Shown here: positions 1 to 8,357 of the stretch, in pieces
How positions within the stretch are numbered: position 1 is the stretch's first letter
Layout of the letters: every line of letters starts with the position of its first letter
Assembly: GCA_963812945.1 (NCBI GenBank)
Contig: CAWEXD010000008.1
Coordinates: forward strand, 2,914,001 to 2,978,000
Source of the DNA: DASRDR01 sp963812945 [NCBI: uncultured Candidatus Rokubacteria bacterium]
Lineage (GTDB): Bacteria; Methylomirabilota; Methylomirabilia; Rokubacteriales
Direction: 5' to 3'
DNA: 64,000 nt
Notes under the pieces: generated by a model
Database searches by the model: none
Told to the model about the DNA's origin: nothing
Seen by the model: the letters and a program-made list of their open reading frames with translations, nothing else
Translations under genes and position numbers: made by a program

Positions 1-697
1 GGAAGGCCAGCGCGAACAGGTACTCCGACCAGCACAGGATGAACGCGTACGTTGCGGTGGCGACCACGCCGGGCAGCATGATCGGGAACACGATCCGCCA
101 GATGACCTGGAACGGCGGGCAGCCGTCGATGATCGCCATCTCGTCCAGGCTCCGCGGCACCGACTCGAGGTAGCCGACGAGGAGATACACCGAGAACGGG
201 ATCGTCACCGCCACGTAGCAGACGATGATCCCGAGGTAGGTGTTCAGGAGGCCGAGACGCGCGAAGAGGATGAACACCGGCGTGACCAGGATGATCCAGG
301 GGAACGTCTGGCCCAGCATCACGCTGCCGAAGATCGCCGACTTCCACCGGAACTGCCGGCGCGAGAAGACGTAGGCCGCGATGACCGACACGAACGTGGA
401 GATGAGCACGGCCGTCAGGCTGATCACGAGGCTGTTGCCGATGTGGACGCCGAAGCCCGACGCGAACAGGCGCCGGTAGTTCCCGAGCGTGTAGTCGGCG
501 AACTCGCCCGAGAAGAGCGTCTCCTGGGTCTTGAAGGACGCGAAGAAGACCCACACCGTCGGGTAGACGAGGACGACGGCCACGACCAGGGCGACGGCCA
601 GCACCAGGACCTCGCCGGGCCGGACGCCGCGCCGCCGGCGGGGCGCGGCGTGGGCCAGGGGTCGGATGTCGACGGCCGGCGCCGGCTCGGCACCCAT
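1..697 (-). CDS. Carbohydrate ABC transporter permease, MalG/UgpE type (partial)
   Basis: Inner-membrane permease of a CUT1-type sugar importer. The reading frame stays open from an ATG at 697 to the window edge, giving about 232 residues without the C-terminus. After a basic N-terminus there is a first membrane segment (VLVLAVALVVAVVLVYP), an extracytoplasmic stretch and further hydrophobic helices. The cytoplasmic EAA loop that docks the ATPase is visible near residue 190 as DEMAIIDGCPPFQVIWRIV followed by PIMLPG. It starts 3 bp after the stop of the partner permease, so the two are co-transcribed. The substrate cannot be read from sequence; the neighbouring oxidoreductases suggest a sugar or sugar acid. 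Family assignment is firm. Confidence 0.9.
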   Translation of the reverse strand, partial: MGAEPAPAVDIRPLAHAAPRRRRGVRPGEVLVLAVALVVAVVLVYPTVWVFFASFKTQETLFSGEFADYTLGNYRRLFASGFGVHIGNSLVISLTAVLISTFVSVIAAYVFSRRQFRWKSAIFGSVMLGQTFPWIILVTPVFILFARLGLLNTYLGIIVCYVAVTIPFSVYLLVGYLESVPRSLDEMAIIDGCPPFQVIWRIVFPIMLPGVVATATYAFILCWSEYLFALAF

Positions 698-700
698 GGC

Positions 701-1603
701 TCAGAACACCTCTCGCAGCTCTCGCCGGATCACGAGCCGGAGGTACAGGAGCCCGAAGGCGGTCATGATGGCGGCCATCACGATCCCGATCGCGGAGCTG
801 TAGCCCATCCGGCCGTCGACGAACGCCTTGAGGTACACCTCGGTCGCCATCACGTTCGTGTAGAGACCCGGGCCGGCGCCCGTCGAGAGCCACACGTAGA
901 CGAAGTTGTTGAACGTCCAGAAGGTGGACAGGAGCGTCATCACGACCACGGCGGGCATGAGGTGGGGCAGCACCACGTGCCAGAGGCTCTGGACCTTGGT
1001 GGCGCCGTCCACCGAGGCCGCCTCCAGCACCTCGGCGGGGATGGCCTTGAGGCTCGCGAGGAACGTGAGCGTCACCAGGGGCAGCGTGTTCCAGGTGATG
1101 ATGGTGATGAGCGCGGGCCAGACGAAGGCCACGTCGGAGAGGAACGCCACGGGCTCGGCCGCCAGCCCCGAGCCGACCAGGAGCTTGTTCACCACGCCCG
1201 CCCGCGGATCCAGCATCCAGCGCCAGATGACGACCGCGACGATGGGCGGCGTGGCCCACGGCACGATGAGGATCACGTGGAACAGGGTCCGGAGCCGCCA
1301 TCGTCGGAGCGTCTCCGAGTTGACGAGCAGCGCCAGGAGCAGCCCCAGCACGATCCGGACCGACACACCGATCAGGGTCAGCCACACGGTGGTGTTGTAG
1401 AGGACGCGGCGGAACTCCTTGCTCGTCACGAGCTCGACGTAGTTGCGGGCGCCAACCCACTGGCCCCCGCGCTTGAGGCCGAAGAGGCTCAGATCGGTCA
1501 GGCTGTTCTGGAGATTGAAGAGCGTCGGGTACACGTAGAACAGCATCAGGAAAAGGAACGCCGGCAGCAGGAGCAGTCCGACGAAGGCCCGATTTCCCCT
1601 CAC
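701..1603 (-). CDS. Carbohydrate ABC transporter permease, MalF/UgpA type
   Basis: 300-residue integral membrane subunit, partner of the downstream MalG-type permease. An N-terminal membrane helix (AFVGLLLLPAFLFLMLFYVY) precedes a periplasmic segment and about five more helices. The EAA motif lies near residue 195 (EVLEAASVDGATKVQSLW followed by HVVLPHLMP). Length and topology fit the short UgpA/LacF group rather than the long E. coli MalF. It lies 65 bp downstream of the binding-protein gene on the same strand. No ATPase gene is in the window, so the ATPase is either beyond the left edge or shared. Confidence 0.92.
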   Translation of the reverse strand: MRGNRAFVGLLLLPAFLFLMLFYVYPTLFNLQNSLTDLSLFGLKRGGQWVGARNYVELVTSKEFRRVLYNTTVWLTLIGVSVRIVLGLLLALLVNSETLRRWRLRTLFHVILIVPWATPPIVAVVIWRWMLDPRAGVVNKLLVGSGLAAEPVAFLSDVAFVWPALITIITWNTLPLVTLTFLASLKAIPAEVLEAASVDGATKVQSLWHVVLPHLMPAVVVMTLLSTFWTFNNFVYVWLSTGAGPGLYTNVMATEVYLKAFVDGRMGYSSAIGIVMAAIMTAFGLLYLRLVIRRELREVF

Positions 1604-1668
1604 GGCGTGCCTCCGGACGGGGCGGCGCCCGCCCCGTCCGCGCGGCCCATCCTACATCCCCCCGGACC

Positions 1669-2958
1669 CTACTTGGCCTTGGCCAGCTCGGTCTGGATCA
1701 GGTCGTACACCTCCTGGGCGGCGGCCTTGGACGGCTTCTCCCCGATGAACACCGAGCCCATCGCCCGGCCGACGGCGTTCCACATGGTGGGAATGGCCAC
1801 CGGGCCGGTCGAGTACGCGCCCCACTGGCGGGCGATCTTGAGCTGCTCCGGGTATCCCGAGTGGGCAGGGCCGCGCTCGATCTTGGCGATGAGGCTCTTC
1901 TGCGCCGGCCACTGGCCGACGTAGTACTTGGAGAAGATCTCGGGATTGTTCAGGTACTGGACCAGCTTGTAGGCCTCCTCCGGGTGCTTCGTGTTCACGT
2001 TGATCCCGAGCTGGCGGCCGCCGATGAAGGTCTTCGAGCCGGCGCGCCCCTTCGGGTGGATCGTGGACGCGAAGGGCTGCGCCTTCCCCGGGTAGCGGGC
2101 CTTGTAGGCCTCCTCGATCTGCGTCAGCACGAACTCCGGGGTGCTGATGATCGCGTAGTTCCCCTGCACCATCCCCTCGATCAGCTCCTGGGCTCCCCAG
2201 TTGGTGACGCTGAGCATGGACCGGTCGTTCAGGCCTTCCTTGAAGTAGGAGTTGTAGTAGTCGAACGCCTCGGCGATCTGGTCCGGCGTGATGTTCGAGA
2301 AGTGCTTGCCGTCCGCGCCGCGCTCCACCAGCCCCCAGCCCTGCGACCACCAGTAGAAGTTGCAGAAGAACCAGATGGAGTTGGTGGCGCCGCTGCCCGC
2401 CGGAAATGCCCAGCCGATCTTCCCGGTCTTCGCCTTGATCTGGCGGCTGGCCTGGCGCAGCTCGTCCCAGGTCTCGGGGAACTTCGTGATCCCGGCCTGC
2501 TTGAGGAGATCCTTGTTGTAGACCATCGCGAAGGTGTCGACCGTCCAGGGGATCGCGTAGATCGAGCCGTCGTCCTGGGCCGCGAGCTCCGTGGACAGGA
2601 AGTCGCTCCACCCTTCGCGGATGCCGTGCTTCTTGACCAGGTCGTTCAGCTTGACCAGGGCGCCGGCCTGGCCCATGCTCCGCGTCCACACCTGGGCGAT
2701 GTGGGCGACGTCCGGTCCCTGCCCGACCGCGGCCTCGCGCAAGAACTGCTCGCGGGCGTCCCCCCAGGCGATGCGCTGGAGACTGACCTTGATGTTCGGA
2801 TTCTGCTTCTGGAAGACGTCGAGGGCCTCGCGCATCTCCTTGTGCTCGGCGTCGTTGAAGCGGAAGGTGAGCTCGACGGGAGCCGCCGCGAGCGCGAGCG
2901 GGACGAGCGCGATGCCGGCGATCAGGAGTGACAGGGCAGTCGACCGGAGCTTCCTCAT
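1669..2958 (-). CDS. ABC transporter substrate-binding protein, family 1 (sugar type)
   Basis: Periplasmic solute receptor of 429 residues. The ATG at 2958 gives a classical signal peptide (MRKLRSTALSLLIAGIALVP, cleavage near ALAAA). The same frame is open much further upstream but reads arginine-rich nonsense antisense to the SDR gene, so this start is preferred. The mature part follows the MalE/UgpB pattern: VELTFRFND at the N-terminus, DVAHIAQVWT, and a hinge segment TWDELRQASRQIK. It sits between the SDR (23 bp upstream) and the permease, giving the order SDR, receptor, permease, permease. The ligand is unknown. Confidence 0.93.
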   Translation of the reverse strand: MRKLRSTALSLLIAGIALVPLALAAAPVELTFRFNDAEHKEMREALDVFQKQNPNIKVSLQRIAWGDAREQFLREAAVGQGPDVAHIAQVWTRSMGQAGALVKLNDLVKKHGIREGWSDFLSTELAAQDDGSIYAIPWTVDTFAMVYNKDLLKQAGITKFPETWDELRQASRQIKAKTGKIGWAFPAGSGATNSIWFFCNFYWWSQGWGLVERGADGKHFSNITPDQIAEAFDYYNSYFKEGLNDRSMLSVTNWGAQELIEGMVQGNYAIISTPEFVLTQIEEAYKARYPGKAQPFASTIHPKGRAGSKTFIGGRQLGINVNTKHPEEAYKLVQYLNNPEIFSKYYVGQWPAQKSLIAKIERGPAHSGYPEQLKIARQWGAYSTGPVAIPTMWNAVGRAMGSVFIGEKPSKAAAQEVYDLIQTELAKAK

Positions 2959-2981
2959 GGATTCCCTCCCAACCCTGGCGG

Positions 2982-3752
2982 CTACGGCATGAACTGCCCG
3001 CCGTTGACCTCCAGGACCTGTCCGGTGATGTAGCTGGAGAGGCGCTCGGACGCCAGGAAGAGGAACGCGCCCACGCACTCGTCCGGCGTCGCGGCCCGCC
3101 CCAGCGGGACCTGCCGGATGAACGCTTCCATGACTGCCGGCGACGACAGCCGCTCGTGGATGGGCGTGAGCACCACGCCCGGCGAGATGGCGTTGACCCG
3201 GATCCGGTGCGGCGCCAGCTCCCGGGCGAGGCCGCGCGTGAGGTTGCTCACCGCGGCCTTGGCGGCCGCGTACACGAGCGCGCCGGGGCCGCCGCCGTGC
3301 CGGGCGGCCACCGAGGTCGTGTTGATGATCGTGCCGAATCCTTGCGCGCGGAACCGGGGGATCGCGGCCCGGCAGGCGGCGAACACGGAGCGGAAGTTGA
3401 GGTTCATCACCTCGTCGTAGAGCGCGTCGGTCGTCTCGACGAACTCGCAGCGCCGAATAGGTCCGCCGGCATTGTTGATCAGGACGTCCAGCCGCCCGAA
3501 CGCCCCCTCGGTGTCGGCGACCAGCCGGCCGGCCACCGCCGGGTCGCCGACGTCGCCCTGCAGAAGGATCGCGCGGCCCCCGCCCGCCCCGATGTCCTTC
3601 ACGACGCCCTCGGCCTCGTCCGCGCTCCGGTGATAGTGGACGGCCACCGACGCGCCGTGGGCCCCCAGCGCCCGCGCCACCGCGGCGCCGATGCCCGTGC
3701 TGGCCCCGGTGACGAGACACGCCTTCCCGCGGAGATCTTCCATCGGCAGCAC
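2982..3752 (-). CDS. SDR family NAD(P)-dependent oxidoreductase
   Basis: Classical short-chain dehydrogenase of 256 residues. Visible motifs are the cofactor glycine motif TGASTGIGAAVA near residue 16, NNAGG near 93, catalytic Ser/Tyr/Lys with Y-A-A-A-K-A near 160, and NAISPGVV near 188. Two in-frame ATG codons lie close together (3752 and 3743); either is possible. The extra residues before MEDLRGK are few, so the choice hardly matters. First gene of the minus-strand sugar transporter operon, so it probably oxidises the imported sugar or a sugar acid. Related annotations include glucose 1-dehydrogenase and 3-oxoacyl-ACP reductase; the exact substrate is not readable. Confidence 0.9.
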   Translation of the reverse strand: MLPMEDLRGKACLVTGASTGIGAAVARALGAHGASVAVHYHRSADEAEGVVKDIGAGGGRAILLQGDVGDPAVAGRLVADTEGAFGRLDVLINNAGGPIRRCEFVETTDALYDEVMNLNFRSVFAACRAAIPRFRAQGFGTIINTTSVAARHGGGPGALVYAAAKAAVSNLTRGLARELAPHRIRVNAISPGVVLTPIHERLSSPAVMEAFIRQVPLGRAATPDECVGAFLFLASERLSSYITGQVLEVNGGQFMP

Positions 3753-3807
3753 CCCATCCTAGCACCGTGATTTCCGGTCGGGACAGGGGCCCGCGGGGCC
3801 TCCCCGC

Positions 3808-3835
3808 TTGACAGGCTCCGCGTCCGCTTCATAAT
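3808..3835 (+). promoter_or_regulatory. Sigma-70-type promoter for the dehydrogenase/AKR pair
   Basis: TTGACA at 3808-3813 and CATAAT at 3830-3835 are separated by 16 bp, a near-consensus sigma-70 promoter. It lies in the 96-bp gap between two divergent operons. The first possible start codon is 13 bp after the -10 box, so the 5' leader would be very short. No operator is recognised, although the divergent layout invites one. Confidence 0.6.
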
Positions 3836-3848
3836 CCCGGCCTGCGAG

Positions 3849-4769
3849 GTGCCCATGATGCCAGTGCCAACAATGAAAGTCGGGTTCGTCGGCGTCGGCG
3901 TGATGGGCGCGCCCATCGCCCGCAACATCCTGAAGGGCGGGTTCCCGCTCGCGGTGTACGACGTCGACGGGGGAGCGACGGACCGGCTCGTGGCGGCCGG
4001 TGCGTCGCGCGCCGAGTCGCCGGCGGCCGCGGCGGCGGCGAGCGACGTGGTGATCACCATGGTCCCGGACGCGCCGGACGTCGAGCGGGCGGCGCTCGGG
4101 CCCGACGGCATTCTCGCCGGCGCGCATCCCGACCTGATCTACGTCGACATGAGCACGATCGATCCGGTCACCACCCGCCGGATCGGCGCGGCGATGGCGG
4201 CGCGCGGCGTCCGGATGATCGACTGCCCCGTGGGCCGGACGACCGCCCACGCCGAGGCCGGACGGCTGCTCCTCATGCTGGGCGGCGACCCGCAGGACAT
4301 CGAGACCGTCCGGCCCGTCCTGGCGTGCACGGCGGACACCTTCATCTACTGCGGCCCGCTCGGGAACGGCTCGGCCACCAAGGTCGTGAACAACTACCTC
4401 GGCATGTCGATCGCTGCCGCGGCGGCGGAGACCCTGGCGCTGGGCGTCCGGGCCGGGCTGTCCGTCGAGCACATGCTCGACGTGTTCCGCGCGACGATGG
4501 CCGCCAACGCCCAGGTCGACCAGGTCATGCGGGCGAAGGCGCTGGCCGACGACTTCACGCCCGGCTTCATGGTGCGCCTCGGCCACAAGGATCTCCGGCT
4601 CGCCCTGGACATGGCGCGGGCCTACGGCGTGCGCACGCCGGTGGGCAGCGCGGCCTTCGACGCCTACGGGGAAGCCTGCCGGCGGGGGCTCGAGCGCGAG
4701 GACGTGACGAGCATCCTGCGCCTCCGGGAGGGCGAGGCCGGGGTCCGCGTCAGGCTCTCCGGCCGATGA
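3849..4769 (+). CDS. NAD(P)-dependent oxidoreductase, 3-hydroxyisobutyrate dehydrogenase family
   Basis: Beta-hydroxyacid dehydrogenase of up to 306 residues. The N-terminal Rossmann motif KVGFVGVGVMGAPIA is followed by a substrate-site segment DCPVGRTTAHAEAG, a variant of the family DAPVSGG motif, and by the catalytic-lysine helix GSATKVVNNYL near residue 180. Possible starts are GTG 3849, ATG 3855/3858 and ATG 3873. The last begins right at the Rossmann strand, so an upstream codon is more likely. Its stop overlaps the next gene in an ATGA, meaning translational coupling. Candidate substrates are 2-hydroxy-3-oxopropionate, sulfolactaldehyde or hydroxyisobutyrate; the altered motif argues against a confident choice. 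Confidence 0.88.
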   Translation: MPMMPVPTMKVGFVGVGVMGAPIARNILKGGFPLAVYDVDGGATDRLVAAGASRAESPAAAAAASDVVITMVPDAPDVERAALGPDGILAGAHPDLIYVDMSTIDPVTTRRIGAAMAARGVRMIDCPVGRTTAHAEAGRLLLMLGGDPQDIETVRPVLACTADTFIYCGPLGNGSATKVVNNYLGMSIAAAAAETLALGVRAGLSVEHMLDVFRATMAANAQVDQVMRAKALADDFTPGFMVRLGHKDLRLALDMARAYGVRTPVGSAAFDAYGEACRRGLEREDVTSILRLREGEAGVRVRLSGR

Positions 4770-5809
4770 CGGCGCTGCCGACGCGGCCCCTCGGGCGGGC
4801 GCCCCTCGCGGTGAGCGTGCTCGGCTTCGGCGCGGCGCCCCTCGCGGGGCTCTACCAGGAGGTGCCCGCGTCGGACGCCGAGGCGGCCGTCGGGACGGCG
4901 CTCGGCGAGGGCATCACCTACTTCGACACCGCCCCGCTCTACGGCCACGGCCTCGGCGAGCATCGGCTGGGGCAGGCCTTGCGGGAGGTTCCCCGGGACC
5001 GCTTCGTCCTCTCCACGAAGGTCGGGCGGCTCTTGCGGCCCGCCGCCGGCGCCCCGCAGCCGGCCGGCCTCTTCGCCGCCCCCCTCCCCTTCGACTACGT
5101 GTACGACTACGGCCGCGAGGGCACCCGGCGCTCGCTGGAGGACAGTCTCCAGCGCCTCGGCCTCGCTCGCGTGGACATCGCCCTGATCCACGACGTGGTG
5201 CCGCGCTGGCACGGCGCCGACTACGAGCGCCGCTTCCGCGAGTCCATGGAGGGCGCGTACCCCGCGCTGGCCGAGCTGCGGGCGGCCGACGTGGTGCGGG
5301 CCATCGGGGTCGGCGTCAAGGACTGGGACGTGTGCCTGCGGTACCTCCGAGCGGGGGACTTCGACTGCGTCATGCTGGCGGGCCAGTACACCCTCCTCTG
5401 TCAGGACGCCCTCCCGGAGCTCCTGCCGCACTGCGCCCGCGCCGGGGTCGGCGTGCTGCTGGCCTCGCCGTTCAACTCCGGCATTCTCGCCACGGGCGCC
5501 GGGCCCGGGGCGTCGTACTTCTACCAGCCCGCCCCGCCCGAGATCCTCGCGCGCACCCGGCGCCTCGAGGCCGTCTGCCGGCGTCACGACGTGCCGCTGG
5601 CGGCGGCGGCGCTCCAGTTTCCCCTGGCCCATCCCGCGGTGGCGAGCGTCGTCGCCGGCGCCCGCTCGCGCGCCGAGGTCGAGGCCAACATCCGGCTCCT
5701 CCGCCAGCCCATCCCGCAGGGCTTCTGGCAAGAGCTCAAGGCCGAAGGCCTGCTTCCGGCGGCGGCGCCGGTGCCTGACGCTACCGACAGCGCACGGTAC
5801 GTCACGTAG
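4766..5809 (+). CDS. Aldo/keto reductase (D-threo-aldose / L-fucose dehydrogenase-like)
   Basis: 347-residue AKR with a TIM-barrel signature. Catalytic tetrad residues are visible: Asp in YFDTAPLYG (which also supplies the Tyr), Lys in STKVGR and His in LIHDVV. The opening PLGRAPLAVSVLGFGAAPLA and the VLLASPFNSGIL segment match the D-threo-aldose 1-dehydrogenase / pyridoxal 4-dehydrogenase branch. It begins inside the stop of the preceding dehydrogenase (ATGA at 4766-4769). Next to a sugar importer and an SDR it plausibly oxidises a C1 aldose to a lactone. The substrate is inferred, not shown. Confidence 0.88.
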   Translation: MTALPTRPLGRAPLAVSVLGFGAAPLAGLYQEVPASDAEAAVGTALGEGITYFDTAPLYGHGLGEHRLGQALREVPRDRFVLSTKVGRLLRPAAGAPQPAGLFAAPLPFDYVYDYGREGTRRSLEDSLQRLGLARVDIALIHDVVPRWHGADYERRFRESMEGAYPALAELRAADVVRAIGVGVKDWDVCLRYLRAGDFDCVMLAGQYTLLCQDALPELLPHCARAGVGVLLASPFNSGILATGAGPGASYFYQPAPPEILARTRRLEAVCRRHDVPLAAAALQFPLAHPAVASVVAGARSRAEVEANIRLLRQPIPQGFWQELKAEGLLPAAAPVPDATDSARYVT

Positions 5810-5817
5810 GTCGGCCG

Positions 5818-6117
5818 CTACTCCGGGGCGGCGGAGCTCCCTGGCGGAGCGGCGGGGTACCGGTCCGCCGCCCGAGCCCGCGCCTTCGACGCCTCGGCGT
5901 CACGGTCGCGAGGCGGCGCCGCCGTCACCAGGGAATCCAGGAGCTCGCGCACGGCCTGGACCACCTGGTCCACGGCACGGTCGAACGCGATCTCGTTCGC
6001 CCTGGAGGGCCGGTGGAAGCCGCTCAGCTTGCGGACGAACTGCACGGCCGACGCGCGGATCTCGTCCTCGGTGGCGGGCGGCTCGAAGTTGTAGAGGGTC
6101 TTGATGCTGCGACACAT
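5818..6117 (-). CDS. DUF2277 family protein
   Basis: 99-residue protein with the full DUF2277 pattern: MCRSIKTLYNFEPPATEDEI, then FVRKLSGFHRPS and a helical segment AFDRAVDQVVQAVRELL. The family is small, soluble and of unknown function, and begins almost invariably with MCR-I-L-NFEPP. The C-terminal 25 residues are low-complexity, Ala/Arg/Pro-rich and probably disordered. Last gene of the minus-strand run that begins near 10.5 kb; it starts 4 bp after the SnoaL-like gene ends, so it is probably co-transcribed. Confidence 0.85.
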   Translation of the reverse strand: MCRSIKTLYNFEPPATEDEIRASAVQFVRKLSGFHRPSRANEIAFDRAVDQVVQAVRELLDSLVTAAPPRDRDAEASKARARAADRYPAAPPGSSAAPE

Positions 6118-6121
6118 GGGC

Positions 6122-6511
6122 TCACCCAGCCAGGCGCGTCGTCTGGTGCGCGACCAGCACCCACGCGCCCGCCTGCTTCACCCACACGTGCAGGAGCCGC
6201 AGCTGATTGTCGAACGGCGTGCCCTTCGAGGATCCGGCGATCCTGGCCTTGGCGACCACCACCGCCGTCGACCCGTACACGCGGATCACCGGGTCTTCGT
6301 AGGTGACCGACGCGTACGTCTGGCTCCCGCCGGTCACCGCCGCGACGTACTGGGCCTTGTTCTCCACCAGCCCCGTGGAATGCGTGTAGACGAGATCGTC
6401 CGCCAGCAGCCCGTCCAGGGCGCCCCGGTCGTTGGCCTTGATCGCCGCGATCCACCGGTCTTCGGCCTGGCGGACTTCGGCGGCCGGGTTGGCTCCAGCA
6501 GGTCCACTCAT
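6122..6511 (-). CDS. Nuclear transport factor 2 / SnoaL-like protein (DUF4440 type)
   Basis: 129-residue single-domain NTF2-fold protein. It shows the usual order: AEVRQAEDRWIAAIKANDRG (first helices), LDGLLADDLVYTHSTG (cavity edge), then beta strands VRVYGSTAVVVAKARI and LRLLHVWVKQAGAWVLVAHQ. The family includes ketosteroid-isomerase-like enzymes and ligand-binding proteins. No catalytic Asp pair can be assigned with certainty. It lies 41 bp downstream of the M50-like gene and 4 bp upstream of the DUF2277 gene. Its role in this group of genes is unknown. Confidence 0.82.
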   Translation of the reverse strand: MSGPAGANPAAEVRQAEDRWIAAIKANDRGALDGLLADDLVYTHSTGLVENKAQYVAAVTGGSQTYASVTYEDPVIRVYGSTAVVVAKARIAGSSKGTPFDNQLRLLHVWVKQAGAWVLVAHQTTRLAG

Positions 6512-6552
6512 CGCAGGGTCCTTTCTTCAGGGGTCGCGCACGGCGCCGCCGG

Positions 6553-7785
6553 TCACGACTCGCCGGCGTAGACCAGGAACCACACGGTCGAGACGACGAT
6601 GCCCGTCACGGACACCAGCGACAGGGCGAAGTACGCGACGTAGATCCGCTCGCGGCGGGTGAGGCTGTCCAGGTTCCGCAGGCGGGCCCAGAGCGACTCC
6701 CGGACGAAGCGGATGGCGTCGTGGTTCAGCGTCGGGAGGCCCAGCCATTCCACGAGGACGTGGTAGCCGTCCATCTCCAGGAAGCAGAACGGGTAGAGGC
6801 TGATGAAGAACGACTGGATCTGGAGGATCGCGGATGCGACGAGGAAGCCCTGGATGAGGCCCGGCGACAGCATCGTGGCGATCCACAGGCAGAGCGCGCC
6901 CACCACGAGGTGGAACAGCGGCCCCGACACCGCGTTCACGACGCGGGCCCGGCGGCTCGCCATGAAGATGTCGGTCACGTCGGCGTAGAACGTCGGGATG
7001 AAGCCGTGGAGGATCGTGAAGCCGAACTCGCGCACCCGGCGCCCGTAGTGCACGCAGGCGAGGGCGTGGATCACCTGGTGGTTCACGACGGTGAGCCAGA
7101 AGACGACCTTCACGAGGAGGATGGCGACGAGCGGATGCCGGGCCAGCCCGCGGGTCACCTCCCCGAGCTCCCCCCAGATCCGGATCCCGCTCCACGCGCC
7201 GAGGACGACCACCGGGATCAGCGCCAGCACGGTCCACGGCGAGAAGAGGAGGAAGCCGCCGTGGCGGTACAGGCGCTCGAAGAACCGGTGCGCCCGGCGG
7301 CTCGAGACGGTGAGCAGCTCCAGCGCGTGCAGCGTCCCCTCGATGGCCCGCGCGGCCGGGTTGAGGCGGTTGCGGGCCAGCACGGCCCGGAGCCGTGAGA
7401 CCGGGCGCATGGTCAGGAGGTCGGCGCGCAAGAGCTTCACGATCAGGGCCGGGATGATCGCGAAGTCGAAGGAGCCGTAGCGGAGGAGGTACGCGGTGGC
7501 GATCTCCTGGAGCGAGGCCTGCCCGTCCATCTGCTCCCAGAGGAACTTCTCGGCCTCGGTGACCTGGATGATCTCCTCGGTGTGACGGTTCTTCAGGGCA
7601 TACGTGAGGGCGCCCTGTCTCGCGTAGGGCAGCCGGGCCATCTCCCACTCCGCGTCGGGGATGCGATGGGGACGGCTCTGCAGGTACGCGACGGCGCTGG
7701 GGATCTCCCGGACCTCGAAGCCGTCCCCGTCCGTCTGGCGAACGAGCAGCTCGAGGCGGGCGCGCTTCTGCCGGCTCTCCACCAT
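6553..7785 (-). CDS. PqqD-like domain fused to M50-like membrane metalloprotease with altered active site
   Basis: 410 residues. Residues about 55-125 (EEIIQVTEAEKFLWEQMDG then SLQEIATAYLLRYG) resemble the PqqD/RiPP-recognition winged-helix fold. The rest has about six hydrophobic segments like the 'putative peptide zinc metalloprotease' branch of M50. The zinc site reads HQVIHALACVHYGRRV: His236 and His240 are kept, but the catalytic Glu is Gln237. The second motif is EMDGYH, with the third metal ligand at Asp339. The histidines and aspartate could still bind zinc, while peptide hydrolysis should be lost. It lies 10 bp downstream of the cyclic-nucleotide-binding gene. It could be a pseudoprotease, transporter or chaperone for the small Os1348-like protein upstream; this is inference. 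Confidence 0.75.
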   Translation of the reverse strand: MVESRQKRARLELLVRQTDGDGFEVREIPSAVAYLQSRPHRIPDAEWEMARLPYARQGALTYALKNRHTEEIIQVTEAEKFLWEQMDGQASLQEIATAYLLRYGSFDFAIIPALIVKLLRADLLTMRPVSRLRAVLARNRLNPAARAIEGTLHALELLTVSSRRAHRFFERLYRHGGFLLFSPWTVLALIPVVVLGAWSGIRIWGELGEVTRGLARHPLVAILLVKVVFWLTVVNHQVIHALACVHYGRRVREFGFTILHGFIPTFYADVTDIFMASRRARVVNAVSGPLFHLVVGALCLWIATMLSPGLIQGFLVASAILQIQSFFISLYPFCFLEMDGYHVLVEWLGLPTLNHDAIRFVRESLWARLRNLDSLTRRERIYVAYFALSLVSVTGIVVSTVWFLVYAGES

Positions 7786-7795
7786 CGCCCGGGCG

Positions 7796-8296
7796 CTACT
7801 TGTGCTCGACGTCCAGGCCCGTGGCCTCGAGGCCCCAGCGGGTGACCTCCGTGACCAGCTCGGTCGAGTGCCGGAGCCGCGTGAACGCCGCCTCCGCCAT
7901 GCGCTGGAAGAACTTGGCAGCGATCAGCGGATTCGCGGAGACGAGCCGGCCGAGGCTGTCCCGATCGAGGCTGTACAGGAGCGCATCCGCGTCCGCCTGG
8001 CACGTGGCCGACCGGCGGCGCTCGTCGCCGAAGACGCTCATCTCGCCGAACGCCTCGCCGGGCCCGAGCCGGGCGAGCACCTGCTCGACCCGCCCGGTCA
8101 CCGGTCTCGAGACGACGATGCTGCCCTCCCTCAGGAGGAACAGCTCCTCGCCGGGCTCCCCCGTGCGGAAGAGCACGTCGCCCTTCCGGAGCCGCCGCGC
8201 GCGAAAGCTCGGCCAGAGGGCGCGCAGGACGGCGTCCTCCACGTCCCGGAAGAGCGGGACCTGGCGCAGGAACGCGATCTCGGGAGGCCCCTCCAT
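7796..8296 (-). CDS. Cyclic nucleotide-binding domain protein
   Basis: 166 residues, one CNB/CAP-type beta-barrel and no obvious DNA-binding helix-turn-helix. Typical elements are FLRQVPLFRDVEDAVL, then KGDVLFRTGEPGEELFLLREG, and the phosphate-binding cassette region GEAFGEMSVFGDERRRSATC. The C-terminal helices (LIAAKFFQRMAEAAFTRLR) are too short and lack an HTH pattern. It sits between the Os1348-like gene and the M50-like gene. CNB domains accompany NHLP-type peptide export systems, which fits this neighbourhood, but the ligand is not established. Confidence 0.85.
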   Translation of the reverse strand: MEGPPEIAFLRQVPLFRDVEDAVLRALWPSFRARRLRKGDVLFRTGEPGEELFLLREGSIVVSRPVTGRVEQVLARLGPGEAFGEMSVFGDERRRSATCQADADALLYSLDRDSLGRLVSANPLIAAKFFQRMAEAAFTRLRHSTELVTEVTRWGLEATGLDVEHK

Positions 8297-8357
8297 CAGG
8301 CGAGCCCGGCGGGCGCGCCGCCGCGCGGGTCGGGCGGCCGAGCCCCGGCGCGGCCCG

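Noticed and set aside
443-1924. Long plus-strand open frame opposite the sugar transporter
   Set aside because: Arg/His/Gly-rich translation without domains, antisense to clear permease and receptor genes; an artefact of high GC.
1669-3765. 698-codon minus frame as a fusion of SDR and solute receptor
   Set aside because: The SDR is encoded in another frame; the receptor has its own start with signal peptide at 2958.
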